64,000 nt of DNA from Casuarina equisetifolia. Lineage: Eukaryota > Streptophyta > Magnoliopsida > Fagales > Casuarinaceae. Where the stretch lies: positions 17,944,853 through 18,008,852 of the forward strand of contig CM052358.1 in NCBI GenBank assembly GCA_028551475.1. The letters run 5' to 3'. Positions 59,361-64,000 of this stretch are shown here, piece by piece; position 1 is the stretch's first letter; every line of letters begins with the position of its first letter. Below the pieces are notes generated by a model that saw nothing but the letters and a program-made list of their open reading frames with translations, ran no database searches and was not told where the DNA came from. Made by a program: the position numbers and the translations under genes.

Positions 59361-59596
59361 GATATCTTTTCCTTTGGTTTTCTAGATAATTTTATGGTCT
59401 AGGAACCAAATTCCCTAGACTTTGCTTCTTTCAAACTGGTTTAATTTTTCTTGTATAGCAAGAAACTAGTTTTCTTCTTCAAGTGCTTCATCTACCTTCT
59501 TTAGCTCTACTTGAGACAAGAAGCTTAGTCTTCATAAGTATTGTCATACTGTGATCAAGCATTCACTCTATGAGTGAGATCACCTAAAATATGTTG

Positions 59597-59956
59597 CTAA
59601 TCTACCTCTCCTCTAACTCTAAAAAATGAAAAGTCTCTTGACTCCCCTTCAACTTTAGATACATTTTTCTCACTAATTCCTTGTTCATTCAAACTTGGAT
59701 TAGCTTCATTTTCTATATAATCATCTTCAAACTTAACATGAAGAGATTCCTCTACCATTAAAGTTTTCTTATTGAAAACTTTATATGCTTTATTGGTATG
59801 AGAGTAATTGAGAAATATAGCCTTATCACTCTTATAGTTTAACTTAATAAGTGACTCTTTACCATGGTTCAAGACAAAGCATTTACTACCAAAGACATAA
59901 AAATAAGATATGTGAAGTTTCCTACCAAAGAATAATTCAAACATAGTCTTTTTCAA
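59597..59956 (-). pseudogene. copia integrase C-terminal part
   Basis: A 119-codon open stretch starting MFELFFGRKLHISYFYVFGS-like sequence and containing SDKAIFLNYSHTNKAYKVFN, the typical end of copia integrase. It is followed by the acidic linker to RT (residues about 75-119). Confidence 0.8.
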
Positions 59957-60783
59957 AATTGGTCTAAAAAATGCTTAATTTAAGATGTAACAAGTTATGC
60001 TTATAGCTTTTCCCTAAAAGTGTTTAGGAAGATTTTATTCACACATCATAGTTCTAGCTATCTCTTGAAGTATCCTATTCTTTCTCTTTACAACACCATT
60101 TTGTTGTGGTATCCTAGGTGTTGAAAAGTTGTGAGAAATACCATTCTTGGAGTAGAATTTCTCAAAAAGGTGATTTTCAAATTCACCACCATGATTAGTC
60201 CTAATTTTTGTGATAGAGAGACCTTTTTCATTTTGGATCAGTTTAGAGAAATCAACAAATTTCTCAAATGCTTCATCTTTCCTAGCAAGTAGATATACAC
60301 ATGTATACCTTGTATAATCATCTACTATGACTAAAGCATAATTTTACCATTTAAGGTTTATGTTCTCAAAGGATTGAATAGATCCATATGAAGCAATTCT
60401 AATGGTCTTACAATAGCTAATACTAGCTTCAATTTAAAGCTACTTTGATTATATTTGCCCTTTACACATGCTTCACATAACTTCTTTTTATCAAAGCTAA
60501 GAGTGGGTAGACCTTTAACCAAATTGTTTTTGGACAGTTTTTCCATCAATCCTAAACTAGCATGTCCAAGTTTCTTATGCTACAACCAAGCGTCAACATT
60601 CTTATTCTGGATTAAACATGTTTGTTCAACGGTTAATTCACTAAGGTTAAGCACATAAATATTATCTTTCATTTTTCCAACAATTCTTCCACTATGTTCC
60701 ACATTTTCAACAAGACAAAGTTCTTTTTCAAATTTTATTTTGAAATTTTTATCACAAAGTTGACTTATACTCAGCAAGTTGAA

Positions 60784-60990
60784 TTATAATTCATTTAGAT
60801 ATAGCACATCTAAAATAAGTAGAGTTTTTAGGTTACCTATAGTTCCCATACCCTTGATTTTTCCTTTAGAGTTATCTCCAAAAGAAACTATATTTCTAGA
60901 TTTCAGCTCAAGTGTTGAGAAGATCTTTATCATCCTAGTCATATGATGGGAACACTCTTTATTCAGAATCCATAAATTCTTGTAGTCCAT
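60784..60990 (-). pseudogene. copia protease with damaged active site
   Basis: A 68-codon open stretch, NLWILNKECSHHMTRM, in which the catalytic Asp-Ser-Gly reads Asn-Lys-Glu. SFGDNSKGKIKGMGTI follows as in the family. Confidence 0.8.
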
Positions 60991-61813
60991 TTTGTTTATC
61001 TTTGTTTATCTTTGCACTAAAAGCTTGCAGAGATGAAAACATTTATTAAAGTTCTTGGTACCTTTTTTTTTTTTTTGGGTACATGAGTGTTAGTTAACTT
61101 CATGCTATTGAAAGTTTTAGGTACCCAAACTTTCTTTATCTTATATGATTTTCTAAGCCTAATAGGATATGTAACAATTGAATGACCAAATATTTACAAT
61201 ACAAGCATTCATTTTGTAGTGGAATTGTGTAGCTTTTCTTTTTAAAAAATTTTGTGAAAGAATTTGAGTTTTCACTTGAATTATATTCTATACCAACTTT
61301 ATCATATATACCTCTTTGTGATTGTAATATTTTATCTAATATGATATTACCTTTTGTGAATTTACTTAACATCAAAGTAGTATTATCTAATTCACATATT
61401 TTCATGTTAAGACTTGCTATTTTAGAATTAAAGCAAACAACTTTAACGATGCTAGCATGTTTGTTGCCTAGGTCAGAACATGTATCACCTATAGAACATA
61501 CATAAGATTTCATGCAAGTATCTTTGGATGCATTATAATTTTCATGTACACAAGATGATGTTACAATAGCTTTATCATGCATAATTTTAGCCTTTACTGA
61601 TTTATATTTTGCTTTTAATTTTTTCTATTTATCTTTCATTTTATTTGCATATTCAACTAAATCAAAGAAAGTAGCTTCTATACCATAATTTACATCATCT
61701 TGAAGTTCAGTGTCACTTACCTCAAGTTCTTCTTCGATGGTTGCTATTGCAGTTAGGCATAAATATGCAACTTTTTCTTGTTCCTCCCTATTGGATGAAA
61801 AGCTTTCATCATC

Positions 61814-62413
61814 CTAGGCAACAATCATTACTTCCTTCTCATTTTTATTATTTTTCTTTTTGAGCAGAGGACAATCAACCTTAATATGTCCAGGTTTTTT
61901 ACATTTAAAGCATATATTATCCCTAAGGTCATGTGTTTCTTTCCTCCTAGATTGTCCTACATTCTTACTTAAACCTTTTCTAAGGAATTTTCTAAATCTT
62001 CTAGCTATCAAGGAAATCTCATCATTTTCAAATTTTATTTCATCAACATTTTCTACTTTTACTTTTACTTTTAGAGAAAATGACTTTCGATTTTCTTTTT
62101 CTTTTTCTCTTCTCATTAATTGCATTTCATGCATTTTTAGTGATCCTAACAGAGTATCTAAGGTCAATTTGTCTAAGTCATGTGCTTCCTTTATAGTCAT
62201 CTTCTTAGGATTCCAACTTTTAGGTAAAGACATTAACATTTTTCTAACCATTTCTTCATTTTGTATGTTTTTCCTAGCAATCTAAGTTCAAAAACTATCT
62301 TAGTATATCTACCAAACATTTTACTAACAATTTTAGAATCATTCATAGCAAACAACTCATAATAATGTGTAAGCACAATAACTTTAGAAGATTTAACTTT
62401 CTTAGTACCTTCA
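61814..62413 (-). pseudogene. copia gag C-terminal part with zinc knuckle
   Basis: Open stretches read TIYEGTKKVKSSKV at the upper end (near 62413), then LPKSWNPKKMTIKEAHDLDK, the basic RFRKFLRKG segment and the knuckle CFKCKKPGHIKVDC. The upper edge is cut by the inserted solo LTR, and its continuation is at 63891-64000. Confidence 0.85.
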
Positions 62414-62418
62414 TAAAT

Positions 62419-63885
62419 TGTTGGAAAATAGTGTGTTTTATTGTGACAAACTTTTGGTGGTTGCATATAATATTTGTATAAATGTTTTTCATATGTTTAT
62501 GTACAATATTGAATATCAAGGAAGTAAAAGGTGTGTAAATTATAATATCAGTAAATGATATTATAAAGTAACTGGGTTTCTATATTCCTTTATAAAATAA
62601 TTTCATGTATGCTCAAAAAGAATATTTTTATTAATGAAGTAATGGTTGCATAGCATTTTTCTTAAGAAAAATGATGCTGGATTTATTTTGTTTGTAAGTC
62701 ATTTGAAGCTTATTCTAAGGCCCACATAAAGTAGGTAACTTCATGCTTAAAGCTCATTTAAAGCTTGTACAAAGTAGGTTGATTAAGTCGTGGCCCAATT
62801 GAGTGATAAATTGACCCACAACTTGTCTAGTGAAGCAACCTGACTAAGAGCCATCCGGTCTAAGGCCGATATTTAGAATGACATCGTTCAACTAATGAAG
62901 AAACTGCTTAACCTGAACTTTCAATTGAGACTGATAAGCAATAGCTGCATTTTGTTCCTTGCACAACTTTTATCTCTTTCTCTTTGAGCTGTGATTCTCC
63001 AATGGGAAGTTTTAAAAAGAGACTAATTTGTTAGAACGGTCGATTGAGAACAAGATTTGAAGACTCTACTGTTGATTGATGGAAATCCTTTCACATTCTA
63101 ATGGAAAGATTCTTGTGGTGATGTTAAGTTTGATAGAAAACCCTAAAAAGCTTTGGATATTTGGATTTCATATAAAAGCCCTTCTTGACGATTTATAAAG
63201 AGCTTTTTTTGATTATATTTTGAAAAATCATGAAAAATGTTAAGGATTTGTTCATTTATTGCCATCTTACTTCGATTTGGTGATATTATCCAATTTGGGG
63301 TAACAATCATTGATATTCTTTGAAGGTTTTTATGATCTATGATACTTATATTTGCTTATTTATGTGCTAATTGATCTATACACATTATATGCACATAAAT
63401 AGAATTCTAAATCTGAAACCTTAACTTGATAATATTTGGGTGTTTTGTGATTAGAGCTTGGATTGATATTGTATATCTTCAATTAGTTCTTTGATAAGGA
63501 ATATTCCTCTCAAATCATATATTTTTAAGGAATTGCTATTGTATTAAGGTTAAGTCAACCTTATCTTTATCATTGGTGACTTGTGTAACCCCTTGAGAAG
63601 GAGTTGGGAACTATGGAGAAGGTTTTCTCCAACTTTGTTAGTAAAAAAGAATCCAACCAATTGTGTTGGAGAAAGAAGAGGGTGGAAGTAAGTAAAAAGT
63701 GTTGAACCACCGTAGAAAAGTTGTTGTCTCCTCTTACTGTCTATACTGGTTTTACACTTTTGTGTTTATCTTTTGGTCTTGTTTGGTTTGGTATTGGTAT
63801 TGTTAGACTAAATTAAGGCATTGTTGTGTTACCTTTTTAGAAAATCAATTTAAAGCCCCTTCTTGGTTGGCCATTATACCTTACA
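62419..63885 (+). repeat. solo LTR inserted, inverted, into copia gag
   Basis: A complete LTR of the same family, TGTTGGAAAATAG at the start and CCATTATACCTTACA at the end, in plus orientation inside a minus-strand gag. The flanks are TAAAT (62414-62418) and TAAAT (63886-63890), a perfect 5-bp target duplication. With the insertion left out, the gag sequence on either side aligns without a gap to the left element (about 2240-2350). So the insertion happened after the host element was in place, and its interior was later lost by LTR recombination. Confidence 0.9.
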
Positions 63886-63890
63886 TAAAT

Positions 63891-64000
63891 GACCTTTAAT
63901 TTATCTTATATTCTTTACTAGTGATGCAAAAAGATAATTTATTAAACTAATGAACTTTTAGACCACTATATATCATGTTCATAGCCTTAGCATTTAATCT
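63891..64000 (-). pseudogene. copia gag, part beyond the inserted LTR
   Basis: This matches the left element's gag at about 2243-2343 (the blocks ACTATATAT-ATGTTCATAGCCTTA and ATTTA-TCT). It is the upstream piece of the gag cut at 62413 and continues off the window. Confidence 0.75.

Larger units (their letters stand above)
57888..64000 (-). mobile_element. Ty1/copia retrotransposon, internal part (gag to RNase H), decayed
   Basis: Reading leftward on the minus strand: gag (63891-64000, interrupted, then 62413-61850), knuckle (near 61880-61920, CFKCKKPGHIKVDC), spacer, protease (60990-60784), pre-integrase (60777-60560), integrase (60549-59597, with LLHMDLFNPLRT and SKCFVLNHGK), the end of RT (59360-59055, YVDDIVFG) and RNase H (about 59054-58425, ending in a DIFTKPLN segment). 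The first two-thirds of RT are missing: a PRP segment near 59405 is followed at once by the IVQIYVDD block. Many stops and shifts occur. Gag is split by the solo LTR at 62419-63885. The 5' LTR lies beyond the window. Confidence 0.88.

Overview
The window reads as nuclear DNA of a flowering plant, probably a woody eudicot with a repeat-rich, AT-rich genome. The reasons are a 14-exon gene with plant-type introns up to 7.2 kb, a tandem pair of plant ATL-type RING-H2 genes, a plastid ndhJ fragment stranded in the nucleus, and many decayed Ty1/copia, Ty3/gypsy and L1 elements. The species cannot be fixed from sequence alone. No tRNA, rRNA, CRISPR or bacterial-type feature was seen.

Layout. Positions 1-4104 hold the 5' part of a copia element on the minus strand (5' LTR 2599-4104), followed at 6858-8394 by a solo LTR of the same family. 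A plastid ndhJ fragment lies at 9258-9590. A small four-helix membrane-protein gene is at 10306-10797 (minus), and its paralogue is at 25310-25903 (minus). Between them are a mosaic of very short LTR units and a gypsy remnant (11717-15444), a decayed gene fragment (15714-16030), a second gypsy element complete with LTRs and target duplication (16475-18848), and a weak LINE-like remnant near 20.0-21.1 kb. Another gypsy remnant lies at 27020-28245 (plus).

The centre is one well-supported host gene, 29339-47811 (plus). It encodes a 484-residue plastid-type tryptophan/tyrosine permease of the HAAAP family, in 14 exons whose splice phases all join without a break. Its twelfth intron (39915-47139) carries an antisense L1 element, into which an internally deleted gypsy element (43107-45929) has inserted.

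Downstream is a tandem duplication carrying two RING-H2 ATL ubiquitin-ligase genes (49363-49878 and 51387-51941, both minus). The first has an LTR-like insertion just upstream of its start codon. A truncated copia element of another lineage (53538-54838, plus) follows. The window ends in a second minus-strand copia element of the family seen at the left edge (3' LTR 56372-57887; internal part 57888 to the end), and its gag is split by an inverted solo LTR (62419-63885) with a perfect TAAAT duplication.

The host genes show no operon-like or pathway grouping. The strongest unusual signals are an LTR element of only about 280 bp with 81-bp LTRs, and repeated loss of the reverse-transcriptase core from otherwise recognisable LTR elements. 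I did not find evidence for a new enzymatic or defence system.
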